This document shows positions 1 through 11,400 of a DNA stretch of 64,000 bases, in pieces. A program made the position numbers and the translations under genes. Numbering within the stretch: position 1 is the first letter of the stretch; every line of letters starts with the position of its first letter. The notes below the pieces were generated by a model. That model made no database searches. It had not been told where the DNA came from and saw only the letters and a program-made list of their open reading frames with translations. Source of the stretch: Opisthorchis felineus (taxonomy: Eukaryota; Platyhelminthes; Trematoda; Opisthorchiida; Opisthorchiidae); the NCBI GenBank assembly GCA_004794785.1, contig SJOL01006424.1:1-64000 (forward strand), in the 5' to 3' direction.

Positions 1-377
1 TACTGACTGAATGTAAGTAGTTGCGGGGTTGTGATTTTTCACATCACATTTGGCTAAAAATACCTCCCTCATGGTGCGATATTTGTGAACAATTCACACA
101 AAAGCAGAACTGTAGGGTTCGAGAGGCGTCGCTTGGAGAGGTGACCAGATTTCCATATTGTTGGAGTCAGTATGTTGGTGCACCCTTCAGTAATTTTTGT
201 ATTACCTGGTTCGTCTTTGTTTACACTCAGACACAGTGACTGTTATCGTTCAGAAGCACCACATTCGATAAAAGTGGTATAAAATGTGTAGAAATGTCTT
301 TTGCTGCACCTTCTGGATACCTAATGCTGAGATGATACTCCAGCAGCTACTTTATGGTGATGTGTTTTTTCAACTTG
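1..377 (+). repeat. Left terminal inverted repeat
   Basis: Pairs base for base with 2264-2640; position sums are constant at 2641. The match stops at the shared CAACTTG, after which the two sides diverge. It could extend left of the window, but the right arm is followed by unrelated GGCTGTTTA, so position 1 is probably the true end. Confidence 0.85.
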
Positions 378-468
378 TATAATATAAGGTTTGTTGGGAA
401 GGAAGAAATCTCTGAGAACTCATATGAAAGTTCCTTTTACAGACGGGAACAAACCACAATTCTGTCTA
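377..468 (+). repeat. 92-bp internal direct repeat, copy 1
   Basis: Aligns without gaps to 1520-1611 (offset 1143) with a few substitutions. Both contain TTTGTTGGGAAGGAA and GACGGGAACAAACCACAATT. Copy 1 starts exactly where the left inverted repeat stops. Confidence 0.8.
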
Positions 469-1519
469 TTATTGTACATTATCATATTATCATACAACCA
501 TCTTATAGACGATAGTCCATCTAAAAAGCATCTGCTTTAGTCCTCGTTAATCTCATCAGCGAAGAAAATTACAACACGCATTTTCATACTTCTACCAAAG
601 CTGATGTACATAGATTTCGACTTATAAGTAGCTTTTGTATAATGTAAACAATCTCCAGTTCCACTATCCCATTGATGACAAAGTCTGATTGCAATACCAT
701 TTTGTGTTGCATAAACGTCTGAAGCTTCCTTTTTATTTTTTCAAGACTTTGAGGCAGCTCTCTTTCATTCTGTGCACCCTTTGAATAATACTTGTGATTT
801 CTCGTAGCAAAGATTAGTTTTCGCAAGAATGCGACCGTTAGCGCTTTTGTACTGGTTGTATATCGTCTTTCGGACGGATATAGATGAATCTTTAATTCAG
901 GCTCAGTCGACGCTGGAGCACTAGAAAATATTGATGACAGTTTTAATGTCGTCCAAGCAGGGTCGAATAAACCCTATGACCTTTTACCACGAAACTTCGG
1001 AAGAATATCATCCTCGCAAGTTACAGTGGGAAGGCGCAAAAAAGAAAATCAAAACTGAAACGACTGAATATGTTCACTTACGACTTCATAATCTTCTAGC
1101 TTCTAACACAACATGTGGTGCATTAATTTGACAGGCAAATGAATTTTTCACCTAAGAACTTCAAAAATTCATCTCAACAATGGGTGTAAAACAGTGCAAC
1201 CTAACTGGCAGTTCGCTTCGACATGGTTGGCTGTCGAGCCCCGTTTTCAGACTAGCGCCTTCCTGGCCCATAAGCCGGTGACAGCTATGATGTAGGTGAA
1301 AATAGAACACAACGGCGCAGCTCTGAAAGCTACTACGAAATTAGTTCTGTGCACCATTAGGCGTGAAATCAAAGAGAAGTACGGCTTGCTTTGCATTTTA
1401 CAAATGGGGTACCAATGAAACGAAAAACTGCCTCTGCTGTAGATGTTGCTGGATCGCTGTGATGCCTGCTCTTAACTGTAAGTTCTCCTCCAACCGCAGT
1501 CGCATAACAATCACTGTAT

Positions 1520-1611
1520 GTAAAATATACGGTTTGTTGGGAAGGAACAAATCTCTGAGAACTCATATGAAAGTTCCTTTGACAGACGGGAACAAACCAC
1601 AATTCTGTCTA
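1520..1611 (+). repeat. 92-bp internal direct repeat, copy 2
   Basis: Second copy of the repeat at 377-468. It lies in the middle of the element and is not next to an arm. Confidence 0.8.
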
Positions 1612-2263
1612 CTGAAATGTCACATCCCAAGTATAGACCATTCCCCGATCTCATTAGGATCATACTTTACATTTTTTCCGTATCTTTTTATTCATTATCG
1701 GTTATTCAATTTGGGCAACTAGACTAAGGCAAGCTGAAATCTCTTCATGCTTTAAAGGGTCTGGACATCCGCGACGTATGGAGCACAGTGGACGAAAAAT
1801 TCACGTTCAACACCGACTAGGTTGGTCATACGGCTTAGCTTTCAAAATGAAAATGAAGTTTCCAGGCACGTGGCCCATTGAGCTGTAAGAGTATGCACAC
1901 GAACAATGCAAACAACGACTTCTGGAGAGCTCTTCTACTCTTGCATGAGGATTACCATGAATTTTCTGAGAGCATGCTTGTTTGACTGGCGACATTTCTT
2001 GCATAATCTCACAATTAGACAATCCTAGCCGCAATACCGGCTAGCGCTAACCCGTGCATTCTGAAATACCCGAATGTGGTCCGTTGACTTTTCTCGGAAT
2101 CGTAAAAACTATCTTTAATCCTCAAAGGTAAGTTCTTATCCTTTTTAAAATCTCATTTTGGAGCCATATATAATATCGGCAATGATTTTACTTCACGATA
2201 GCTTCTCATACGTTAAGCTAGAATGAAATATGTAATTCTCGGAGTAACTGGTGTGCACTGGTG

Positions 2264-2640
2264 CAAGTTGAAACAACACATCACCATAAAGTATCTGCTG
2301 GAGTATCATCTCAGCATTAGGTATCCAGAAGGTGCAGCAAAAGACATTTCTGCACATTTTATACCACTTTTATCGAATGTGGTGCTTCTGAACGATAACA
2401 GTCACTGTGTCTGAGTGTAAACAAAGACGAACCAGGTAATACAAAAATTACTGAAGGGTGCACCAACATACTGACTCCAACAATATGGAAATCTGGACAC
2501 CTCCCCAAGCGACGCCTCTCGAACCCTACAGTTCTGCTTTTGTGTGAATTGTTCACAAATATCGCACCATGAGGGAGGTATTTTTAGCCAAATGTGATGT
2601 GAAAAATCACAAACCCGCAACTACTTACATTCAGTCAGTA
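2264..2640 (-). repeat. Right terminal inverted repeat
   Basis: Reverse complement of 1-377. Open frames in both arms (for example 21-239 plus and 2402-2620 minus) are the same sequence read twice and are not evidence for a gene. Confidence 0.85.
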
Positions 2641-3570
2641 GGCTGTTTAGAACTCAGGTAATTCAGGGACAGGAAATCATCAACCGGGCGATTTCACAAC
2701 CACACCAGGTAGCGCATGTTTCTCATTTGGTAGCTAGTTTCAAACACCACCGGACTTGATCTAATACCTCTGGTATATTTATTTAGGAGCTATCTGATCA
2801 AATTAGCATAACTGTCCGCTTTAATTTACCATCCACGCGAATGACAAATTTTCACGGTTAAAATCCACTGGATCACCCGAATTTTCACGAGAATATCGAA
2901 AGAATCCATTCAAAATTCCTAAAGTAATAGTTATAATTGGTGTGCTGACTAAAATCCTGCAATTGAAATCCGTAGTATTAAGTCAGAAAGGCTGCTTCGT
3001 GGCGATGATATACACAGAAATTTGTAGATGAGAGGGGGACGGAACAATTTCTTGAGATGTCCCCTTCACATTCGTAAGCTTAAATCTAGCAGGATTCTAC
3101 CCAACTGTGGCACCCTAACATCACTGGACCCTACAAAAAAAGTAATCGGGCTGAAAATATTCAAAAGTTTTGGGTTTACGGTAAGGGAGTCAGCTGAATG
3201 ATAGATTGGCTTTGGTATCCTCAGAATCCACGTTCACATTGCTCTCGAATAAACAGTGCTTCTCATGTCACGGCCAGTAATTATGCGGAGTCTAAACCGA
3301 AGAAAGGGAGGGACTGGAAGTTCATCTGCGGTGCATATGCTTCGCCTTCTCATGGTTTGCATTCAGGCTTGCATCTGTGCCTCAAGCGAACTCATGTGAC
3401 ATTCGATGTACCACCTGTGTTAAATGCGATGTTTCGAAAAGTTGGTTCCAGTTCGTTTACAGATTAAAACGTGTTAAGTTACTTCTAAATACCTAAAGTA
3501 ATTTGGGTGTTCTCTGAGTTTAATTTAGTGGGAATTCAAGCGTCTCAGTGCAGCTGAGCTAAACACCACT
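2641..3570. other. No recognised feature
   Basis: I see only short open frames with no domain signal. The plus-strand frame at 3198-3467 has no recognisable motif or splice context. Confidence 0.4.
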
Positions 3571-3574
3571 AAAA

Positions 3575-4030
3575 TCAAAACTTAGGTAGTTGTGACTCTC
3601 TCCAGTACTGTGGATATACCTTAGCAATGGTTTCTTTCAACCGGGCTATAAGTGACTCATTGTGATGGCCTTTACGGTTAGTAAATTGAAGGCTGGCAAT
3701 CGCTATCTCTTCATATGTGTCTTGGATGCACCCACTGTGCGGATGGGAAAACCGGGCTACCCTTTGCTTTGTTTCCCATTTGGTTTGGCATTCACCAGTT
3801 AGACGGATTGATGACGCACCGTCCAGTCTCATGTGCCCAGCTCTGTCAGGTATATCCGAATAAGGAATATTTACTTGGTTGAACACGGGTCTCAGAACAA
3901 GCTGAATGCGTCGTGATTCAGCCTGCCACAGACCTAGTTGAATGTGACAGGAAAATCCAAAAACGGATAGTAAACTTGGAGAAGAGTGCAGTCGTTTTCC
4001 GACAAGGTTTCTTCCTTGCCACTCGATCAA
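3575..4030 (-). other. Unrecognised 151-codon open frame
   Basis: This is one of the longest uninterrupted frames in the window. The product is basic and ends in KETIAKVYPQYWRESQLPKF. I recognise no domain, signal peptide or membrane segment, and there is no companion exon. It may be a fragment of a transposon-encoded protein or chance. It lies beyond the last exon I can assign to the large minus-strand gene. Confidence 0.25.
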
Positions 4031-5599
4031 TAACAGCAGTGATGATAATCAAGAGTGGTTACATTCACCCAAATTAGTGAATAGTTCATCTTTTTAGTTT
4101 TACCCGGACAAAGTTTTGGAGTCGACATTTATTTTACCAGCTTGAAAATTCCTCTGTAGGATTACTCCACTCTGTCTGCATCTTCGCCGATTCCCAGCGG
4201 TCTTGCTAATTGCATTTGCTGTTGATCTTTCGCGCTGACCATTTCTCCCGACACCAATATTTTGGCGTGTGCGCAAATGCGAGTATTAGCGCACTCGTTC
4301 ACCAACACTCTTTCGTTAACTCAAATGCTTTGTTTCTTTCTGGGTTAGAGAAATCCCTCAGGATTGTTTACGTCATTTTTCTTGTTTAAATTATTTTCAC
4401 ACTAAAGGCGACGAACAAGGTGGCAAACCGTTCAGAATTCTGTCGAACCGAAAGTTCAAGTTCCTCCTCCATCCTCTAATTTGCAAAGTACACGGTCATT
4501 ATTTCAGCAGAGTAGTCTTAAAATACAGAAACAGCTGATCAAAAGTTCATGATGCCATGTAGCCAAAATGTTTTTCTTAAATGCAGTGTTGGTTGCTGCA
4601 CTAGGAATTCACTGCTTCAGTTATCACTTACAAAGAAGCTAAGCTGTTTAGCACACACATGGGAACAGTCATCTTTTGAAAAATTATGTTGAAAACGACG
4701 AAATGGCACAGATACATTGCCCAAGTATCCGCCGTCCCGATGAGCTTGACTTCTGACCTGGTTTATCTACAGTTTATGTTTCCTCGAACCACAGTCTGAG
4801 TGTCTGGATGCGTAGGCACTTCAGAATGATTGTGATAGTCTAGCAAAAAGTTTCCTTGTTCCATTTTTCACGATAGGTTTTCAAGTTAACCATGGTTTCA
4901 CGGCAGGGAAGCATCCGTGTGAACACTGATGCTGTCGTCTCTGATGTTGCTGTTTCTGATGATGATGATGATGAAGCGCTAGATATCTGCATTTCTGTTC
5001 ACCCAAAGTGTTACACTGTTTATATCCCTTACACTGTAGATTCTGAGATTTCGGCCACAAAGCAAATGCTCTGTGTGCAATTTTTGTCCAAACAAACCCC
5101 CCCCTCCACGCTCTGTTCAAAGGCGTAGTTGCCTCTCTAACTTATTTGTCACCCTCTGGGCAAAAATGTCCCTCCGAACCAACAGGAGTGAGTCGATTGT
5201 AGTGCTTTTTTTCGAAAAAACGTTGCTCGCAGTGACTGTGCTGGAATTAGCTTGATCCCCCGTTGTAACCAGACTCTGTGTCTTTTATTTTACGTTTTCT
5301 TAAGTTGTCTGGAGACGGGACTCCAGAACAGCCCTCGGGATTCCGACCGCGGGTTGAGTGGACCATACTTTAACACTCCGTCAGTTGTTATAGAAATGGC
5401 AAGCGCACAGGCGCCCTGAGGTTTGAGTGTCCTTGGCCTTAGGGGTGCGATCGATTTCGTTGACCAGTTCGTTCTTTCCAGTCCGCTCGCGTAACGGCGC
5501 ATGTCACAGAAGTTCGTGAATACCATACGCTCAGTGTCCACTCCTAGGTTTCCTCCTGTGCTAACTAGGCACAGTAACCAAAGCTTTTCTCCGTGGACG
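4031..5599. other. Gene-free stretch with a short GAT microsatellite
   Basis: A (GAT)n tract sits near 4957-4974. A relatively GC-rich stretch at 5290-5541, open on the minus strand for 83 codons, has no recognisable product. It lies next to the LINE fragment and may be its 3-prime flank. Confidence 0.35.
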
Positions 5600-6440
5600 G
5601 TAATTCGCCATGAGTAAAACGTGGACGGCCCTTCTTGTAATACTGGGTGCAGTCTTTCAATGGTGTACCTGCAGCTTCATAAGAGACCGGTTTCCTTTCC
5701 ACTCTATTCCGAATTTTCAGATTTCAGCTGACTCCAGCAATGGTCCTGAGACAATGGTGGTCAAGAACCTGAAGGTGTCCTATCCTCCGCCCGTAGTGAT
5801 CACACCTCTCAGCCGGACAAGGATACAGTCCACATCATAGTCTGGTGTACGCGTCCTTTGAGATCCAGCCATATATCTTCTTGATGCTACAAGTATCGTA
5901 AACCCGAAAACACGATTCTGACCTTCGAGATTTGTGCACTGGCCCCATTTGTCTTACTACTGTCATATCTAATTCCACTCCTGAGATAGGTAGCGTGTTT
6001 CACAGCTTCCAGTGCCAATTTTTAAGATTCTACAACTATGCTTAAAGGCTGTGCTTCCCGCGAAATGACGCGGTAAGCTTTTCCTTTGATGCTTACACTT
6101 CCGGCCCTTTTTCAAAGTGGGAAAAATTTCGTCTGCAAATTCCGTGTCAACAGTGTTCTCGCTTGGGGAGATCTGAACATCCGAGGTTGGGAACTATTGC
6201 AGCATTCGCCTCATTAATTTATCAAGGACAAAGCTAAACAAAATTGGATAGAATGAGCATCCCCGTAGATCACAACTGCCTGTAGGAAAGCGTTAAGCAC
6301 CAACAAACACCCGCACGATTCAGCTGATTTTCAAAGTCAACCCATAACCAATTTTGCATATCTCCATCAGGTCCGAAGCAGAGCCTCCGGATTTGTGCGA
6401 CACGAGACTGCTGAACCAAAGACACTCTCGGATATACGTT
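5600..6440 (-). mobile_element. Decayed RTE-like LINE, reverse transcriptase to C-terminal region
   Basis: Conceptual minus-strand translation, with frameshifts and stops, gives blocks of a non-LTR reverse transcriptase in order. Around 6280-6210 there is GCSFYPILFSFVLDKLMRR, matching the family pattern GCPLSPxLFNxxID. Around 6140 there is FADEI, in place of the catalytic YADDI. Near 5880-5845 there is EDIWLDLKGRVY, matching the LRHLW..LNLKGRVY block. Near 5780-5720 there is LQVLDHHCLRTIAGVS, matching the LQVFDHRCLRSIARV block. The element is truncated at its 5-prime side, has no endonuclease and is certainly inactive. The plus-strand frame at 5610-5840, which looks like a secreted peptide, is a shadow of this LINE. 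Confidence 0.75.
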
Positions 6441-7965
6441 AGCCTCTTTTCACAGTTCTTTTCATTCTTATCAGTTGTATGCGTCTCCTATCAGTGAGTT
6501 CAAACAGCAGTCCGGAATATCAATGCATTAGTAGGCGTATTCAGGCAAATAACCGCACAGCCCTGTGCAACACAACACTTACCTCTCCTGTTATCAGATG
6601 AGGCAGCCTGAACCACTTTTCCAGCCTAGAATTGGCGGAATACATCGACACCGCACTACGAGCGAGCACCGTCTATGCCGACCCTCATTTTGCACTACTA
6701 AATTGTGCTGGACAGCGATGAAGTTTGGCACATCAACAGCACCAGTTAAGCAAGGACCAGTAAGATTTGGTCAGTAAAATTCACCAGAACCTATAGTTAA
6801 TTAATTTTTCATGCTCATATTCGTATTACGCTTGAAGTTAACGCATCCACAAACGGATCCCACTACCGACTGCGCTAAAAGAAAGATCTCACCTATGCAT
6901 ATTGAATTGCAGAGTAGGAGTTCATGGACGAATCTAGCCAACCCTGTCTAACTTTGAAATAGTTGTTCCGGTGATAAGGAAGACTAAATTTATAAGGGAT
7001 CATTTGTTGCGGTAGAATAATTGAACGAAATGCCGGATTCTGGATGACAGTTTGGAATGACTTCCAAGTCTGTTGTTTCAAGCATTTACAGGTGAAGGTG
7101 ACTGTTGTCTGAGCTAGAGGTTCGATACTTCACTTTGAGTGCTGTTGCCTAATCCATCGTTTTAAAACTATCATTAGCCTGCATGCAGTAATCATGTGCT
7201 AACATCCCAGTGAAAGTGTATTGTTCGTGTTCTGAATGCGAATGGGTTAAGGAATGGGTTAGTCCAAGCTTAGTATCAAGGAAATAATACATATAAACTG
7301 ATGTTCGTGACCAACTGAAGTGGACGTTCATACTCTGCTTTTACTGGATAACTTCCGAGTGTAGAAGGGCCTTCAATCTGCTGCATAATTTTGGGTTTTC
7401 TGGTGAGACATGTGAGATGAAGTTTGTCCTGTATGATGGCCTGGAGATTGTTCAGCACCACTAAGAGTGTCGTCTCTGCTACTTGATTTCAATGCTTAGA
7501 GGCAGAAGACAAACCCAAAAGGGTCGCAGATACTAAGATTTCCAGGGAGGGGGCACTTTATATTCTAGAGGCTGATTTTTCGAATATGTCAGCTCGCACA
7601 TCACTCAAATGGACCTAAAAGGTAAGCGGGAGGTCAGAAGACCAGAATACTGATTACCGGTATGACGAGAGAGAAACCAGTTTCAGAAGAATGAACTCGG
7701 AAAAGTCTTGAGAACCTATCCCGCATCGGGGTACACAAGAAACGCATCCGAGTATCCGAGCACACACGAAAGCTGCAACGAGAACTGGGCGGTACCCAAT
7801 CTTACATAGCACAGAATTGTTAACACCTGAGACTGTTATTCAAGAACGCCCCAAAAATCTAACCACGGTTTTTTTGTGATCCCAAGCATAAGCGGTTTAG
7901 TGGTAAATACCAATCCAAATCCTCTGACAAAGCGACGATAACAGAGAAAGAGAGGCCATTTACTA
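6441..7965. other. No firm feature
   Basis: Nothing strongly coding. A minus-strand frame at 7276-7461 contains KLHLTCLTRKP, reminiscent of an Ig B-strand, after a possible phase-0 acceptor. It lacks partner motifs and a good donor, so I do not call it an exon. Confidence 0.3.
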
Positions 7966-7967
7966 TC

Positions 7968-8040
7968 GAGATAGCTCGGTGGTTGAGTCAAGAACTTATT
8001 GACCGGAAGGTCTGTGGTCCGAACTCAACTCCGACATCTC
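7968..8040 (+). repeat. tRNA-derived SINE-like sequence
   Basis: An A-box-like TAGCTCGGTGGTTGAG is followed about 45 bases later by a B-box-like GGTCCGAACTC, the layout of an internal RNA polymerase III promoter. No clover leaf with a good acceptor stem was evident, so a SINE head is more likely than a functional tRNA gene. Confidence 0.45.
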
Positions 8041-8315
8041 AAGTGTTTCTGTTTAGGATTGCTCTCGGGTGGTATGGGAACTTGGCACTGAAAGGGTGTC
8101 ACAACTGAACGACTATTATTACTACCTACTGATACTACCAGGTAAGTATCATTCACTGAACGGTCCCCTTTGTGAAACGGGAAGATAAGTTGTCTATTTG
8201 GGTTTGATTTTACATGAACATATTCGCCCTTAAGATCGCGTTCGATTGTGTGTGTGTGAATTCCCAGTCATCAGGAATTGATGAAGTCACTTTTGGAAGA
8301 ACGGTCCTGTTTTAC

Positions 8316-8415
8316 CTGAGAGTTGGCCTTGAAACTTTTTAGACGGTTATGCTTTCCCTGACAATAATACCCACTGATTCTGAGATTGCCATCCATGAGG
8401 CCGTTTATCAGCTCA
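8316..8415 (-). CDS. Probable exon: second half of Ig9
   Basis: Acceptor CACCTATTTGAG after a pyrimidine-rich run, donor CAG|GTAAAA. The exon starts in phase 2, matching the donor of the exon at 9410-9554, and ends in phase 0. It encodes [19 protein letters not shown], with the Y-x-C signature of an Ig F-strand. The G-strand would lie in a further exon to the left, as happens at Ig7/LDLa1. The W-to-YxC spacing of the joined domain is short, so the splice choice is uncertain. Confidence 0.4.
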
Positions 8416-11400
8416 CTCAAATAGGTGTACAGACCAGAAAGTATAATATTCATCTCGCCAAAGAGAGACCACTTGTGTGTCCGGTTTTAGTGCATTTATG
8501 ATGGTCCCTCGATACGCTAACGCCAAAATGATTTGTGCCTCCAAGATAATGATAACAGAGGAAGACAGCTATATAGTCCATATAAATTAAAAAGAAATCG
8601 TGCAAGGTAAACTAATGCTACATGAATCAGTAGGAATCCAAAAAATCATAACACAACGCATCCAGATTTAAGAGTAGACCAATCAGATCGAAAAAGAAAA
8701 CTCCCAAAAATAGAAGGCATTCAGTTGATTAATCGGAATATAAAAAGACAGGTTAAAGTGAAAATGAAAACGTGCCAGTCGGAGTGACGAGACTACTGAA
8801 ATGAAGCTATTTAACGACCCAATCAAATACAATTAAATCGGACCACAAGGCAGCTTAGGTTCTAAGCACATTGACCAAACAACTTGCAAGCGTAAATTTA
8901 AATGTCCTATAGAAACTAAATAAACACAAATAGACCTGAATGGAAAACCACACAAATACGCATTGAAGATTTTCCCTCGTACCATAGCGAACCGTTTGCT
9001 AGCTGAATTCCAAGCTCCGCGAGCATCCCCTGATCAACAGTCGAAGGACGAGATCAAAGTGGTTCTTATGATTAACAATCAGGGATTCGAAAGTGCAGGA
9101 CCTATTTGCTCGGAATATCTGGTCCCAAACTAATTCAGTAAACTGTGCTTCTAAATTAGAAGACATTACTCATCCACGTCAGGACGGAGCATACACTCAA
9201 CATTGTATCACGGTAGCTACTTGAAATAGGCTTCGAGATATTGCGCTTTTATTAGATATAAGATTTTTCAGATAAATAAAAGACTTTGCTTGATAGATTT
9301 TTTTCTATTCATAGTTTGTCACACCAAAGTTTTTACTGACGGGTAGCTCGTTACCTCACCAATATGCCTCCGAAAAAATGTATTTTTGGGTTCAACCTAA
9401 TGTGCATACCTTAACGCCGCCCACTGTGTAGCATTAAAAATTGATGGTGGTATGTTAGATGAAGCTTCAGCCTGCCTGCATCGCTGTCTTATGATATTTT
9501 CAAGGACAAGTTCATCAGAAGTATATAAATCCACTCTATCTGGCATCGCAACCACTGAAAAGGGTGAGACTATGGCATCAGATTGACACATAGAATTCCG
9601 GACACCAAAAGAACCGTCGAATTTCCAAAACATTTAATTTTGTCTATTTTGTCAAATAACATGCATAAACGCAAAACAGCGCTAGTAAAACATTTATAAA
9701 TATTATCTAGAACAAGACTAGTTCGGCAGCCAGGCAGGTCGGTGAAGATGGTTACAGCACAAAAGGGAAAATCACAGTAATCATTTCAAACAAGAACGAC
9801 AAGCTCCGCAGCTTGGTTTTCAATTTTAAGTGGAACAGAACAGAAAGAAACGTTTTGCGTAACCGTACACAGGCAAACAACCCAATAGGAACGAAAGGAG
9901 AAACATGTTATGAGTAGAATCCACAGATGAATCTCGCTTATTTAGCATAAAGCAGCTAACATGGAAAACGAAGGATCGGTAACAAGTCGTCTGTTTCTCG
10001 TCTCATGTCTTTTCGTTTGCATACCAAATACGTCGAATAATATTTTTCCACTACCTATAATGCGCTACGTGTTACTTAAAAGGCAAACAAGTTGTAATAT
10101 AAGTCAGCTGATACAGTTAAATGGTCACATGACCACATTAAATGGAGATAGGTAATCGTGTGGTTTGGAAAAATATAAGCCAAACGGGCACTGTGGATTC
10201 CAGAAAGGGTGCCTTAGAACAGCACCCTCTTCATCAATGACAGTCAAATCTGGAATTAGAAAAGAAATTTTATTTGGTGGTGGGTGCTTCACAGCAGAAC
10301 AAAAAACTAACAAAACTGGGGAAAACGAAGGAATAACCATTCCCTTTGGAGGTTATTTTAATATCATGGAGAATACTTATATAGGTTTGCTTGCACGGTA
10401 ACAGAACAGGTACAATTTAGCATTGAGGAAACTACCCACAATACTGCCGAAAACTCTTCAACGACCCACGACCGGTTTTGCCCTTTTCTGAGACTCATCA
10501 GATAAGTGCCGTATCCGAGTTTCCGTCAACCTTATATTCCACTTAAACCCGAATTGGACAGATTTTGACGAATAGTCTCATCTGCATATCAATCTGGTCT
10601 TCACGGTAGACTCAGCTGAATTGCTCGTTTGTGATATAACATAAGGGTGACGGGATCTCGGCAGCTGCGCCTAATTGATGAGTTTTATAAGGGTGAAACC
10701 GGTCGTGGGCTGTCGGAGAAATTTCAGCAGCCTCGAGAGTAGTTGCCCTTATGAAAATACATTGCGATCTCTCAAATATCGTACCAATTGAAATGTGAGG
10801 CGGCCTTTTTGCAGCACATTTAGCTGAGGAATATCACAAACGAGAGATTTAGCTAAGTCTCTTGGGAAGAGCAAATTAATTTGCAAAATATTATAATTTG
10901 CCTCACTTTCTCTACTATAGAAAGCAGAGGTTTTACATAACACATCCAGGGTGGGTTCTAGCAACAAATGGAGTACGCCCTAAAAACGGGAATATGCCTC
11001 TGAGCCACCCCAACTGTGTGAAGTTGGCATCAATCTTAACTACTCGTTTGAATTTAGTAGCATGTAACAACCAAAAATAATTTAGCCACAGCGTAGACAG
11101 CGCGCACCTCACGTTACTCGAGCATGACAAAGTAGTCGGCGGACATCGCACGAGTTGCTCCAGCCAATGCTTCACAGTTATAGATACCGTCATCTCCGTT
11201 TTGAACTCCTGTAATTGTCAAAGTACTAACCACGGTCGGCATAGGCGAGTCACAATTTTCCACCACGCTGTGAACTCGGAATCGACCACCTTCGTCCAGT
11301 AGGCATCCCCAGTTGAAGCGCCAAATTACTCGAGGAATCGGTCTTCCAGTAACCCGGCACTGAAGTATCACTTGTCTACCAGGGCGTGTTGTATAGCGGT

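Larger units (their letters stand above)
1..2640. mobile_element. Non-autonomous element with 377-bp terminal inverted repeats
   Basis: The first 377 bases and bases 2264-2640 are reverse complements of each other with no net indel and only about five mismatches noted by eye. The outermost bases read TACTGACTGAATGTAAGTAG inward from both ends. The interior of about 1.9 kb shows no recognisable transposase or integrase; its open frames are short and carry no family motif. A 92-bp direct repeat lies inside, one copy abutting the left arm. This fits a long-TIR DNA transposon derivative or fold-back element. The high arm identity suggests recent insertion or gene conversion between arms. The left edge coincides with the window edge, so a target-site duplication cannot be checked. 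Confidence 0.75.

Noticed and set aside
21..239. 72-codon frame and its near-identical twin at 2402-2620
   Set aside because: They are the two arms of the inverted repeat, so conservation reflects the repeat and not coding.
5610..5840. Plus-strand 76-codon frame with a good start context and an apparent signal peptide
   Set aside because: It is antisense to the C-terminal blocks of the LINE at 5600-6440 (LQVLDHHCLRTIAGVS on the minus strand), so the hydrophobic start is a shadow.
7276..7461. Possible further Ig exon (KLHLTCLTRKP) after a phase-0 acceptor
   Set aside because: Only a B-strand-like motif is visible; no tryptophan, no F-strand and no clear donor.
7968..8040. Functional tRNA gene
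   Set aside because: A- and B-box-like motifs are present, but I could not fold a proper acceptor stem; a SINE head explains it better. The same applies to the other tRNA-like sites.
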